From Bdellovibrionales bacterium (GTDB lineage: Bacteria > Bdellovibrionota > Bacteriovoracia > Bacteriovoracales > Bacteriovoracaceae): 14,317 bases of DNA. Below are positions 14,087 to 14,317 of this stretch, piece after piece. The notes beneath the pieces were generated by a model. It was not told the origin of the DNA. It saw only the letters and a program-made list of their open reading frames with translations, and did no database searches. Both the position numbers and the translations under genes were made by a program. Every line of letters starts with the position of its first letter. Position 1 is the first letter of the stretch. The stretch lies in the NCBI GenBank assembly GCA_023250775.1, contig JAHFAA010000040.1, positions 1 through 14,317 of the forward strand, written 5' to 3'.

Positions 14087-14317
14087 CTAGAACCAATAAG
14101 AAACAGCGACACGACCCATGAGATCGTCAGTTCTTAAGTGCCCAACTTTTTGAGTACCATTTGTCCCATCAGTCTGCACGACACCATCAACTTTCAACTT
14201 GCCAAAATTAAGTGTTGCACCCGCCGCAACCGTACCTGTACTGGCGTTCTGAAAAGATTTGTTATTAGAAGTAGCTCCTGGGGCACTCCCGGCCAAATTC
14301 TGCTCGCCTGTATTTCT
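14087..14317 (-). CDS. C-terminal part of a probable outer-membrane beta-barrel protein, cut by the right edge
   Basis: The frame is open from the window edge to a TAG at 14089-14087, giving 76 residues; no convincing start is inside the window, so the N-terminus lies beyond it. The sequence is rich in Gly, Ala, Ser, Thr and Asn in its first part (linker or surface-loop style), then has alternating strands such as TLNFGKLKVDGVVQ and ends in GRVAVSYWF. A final phenylalanine with tyrosine two residues before it and alternating hydrophobics is the usual C-terminal signal read by the BAM complex. This suggests an outer-membrane barrel, but the family cannot be named from the fragment. Its own terminator follows. 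There is no strong competing plus-strand frame. Confidence 0.65.
   Translation of the reverse strand, partial: RNTGEQNLAGSAPGATSNNKSFQNASTGTVAAGATLNFGKLKVDGVVQTDGTNGTQKVGHLRTDDLMGRVAVSYWF

Overview
The window is 14.3 kb of gene-dense bacterial chromosome with moderate to low GC, intergenic gaps of no more than about 90 bp, and no IS element, CRISPR array, tRNA, rRNA or phage gene that I can see. A lipoprotein signal peptide, an LptF/LptG-type LPS transporter subunit, a RodZ-type protein and a C-terminus typical of an outer-membrane beta-barrel all indicate a diderm (Gram-negative) bacterium. Gene style and combination resemble predatory or delta-like lineages such as Bdellovibrionota, but this is an impression that I could not test.

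Left half (98-7270, minus strand): six genes lie head to tail with gaps of 0-29 nt and look like one operon, read from right to left. The order is ktrB (K+ channel subunit), ktrA (RCK gating subunit), a two-TM HAMP-PAS receptor with no output domain, lepA (ribosomal GTPase EF4), an unrecognised 211-residue protein, and a family-2-like glycosyltransferase with an unassigned C-terminal region. A hairpin with a cUUCGg loop sits between ktrB and ktrA. At the extreme left edge, the tail of a plus-strand membrane protein may converge on the glycosyltransferase gene.

Middle (7360-10814, plus strand): an m5U RNA methyltransferase of the RlmD/RlmC/TrmA family carrying the four Fe-S cysteines diverges from ktrB. 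It is followed by a TPR lipoprotein resembling PilW/PilF and by a RodZ-type protein (HTH, TM, low-complexity linker, C-terminal beta domain). The TPR lipoprotein/rodZ adjacency recalls the pilW-rodZ pair of gammaproteobacteria.

Right part (10818-14317): an LptF/LptG-family permease on the minus strand converges on rodZ with a 3-nt gap. It diverges from pepA (M17 leucyl aminopeptidase), which overlaps trmL (tRNA 2'-O-methyltransferase) by 8 nt. A strong intrinsic terminator oriented for the minus strand follows the 3' end of a gene cut by the right window edge, whose product ends like an outer-membrane beta-barrel.

Most genes are housekeeping. The most unusual features are the coupling of K+ uptake, an output-less membrane sensor and EF4 in one transcription unit, the UUCG hairpin inside that unit, and a marked preference for NNG-GCC codon pairs across the window.
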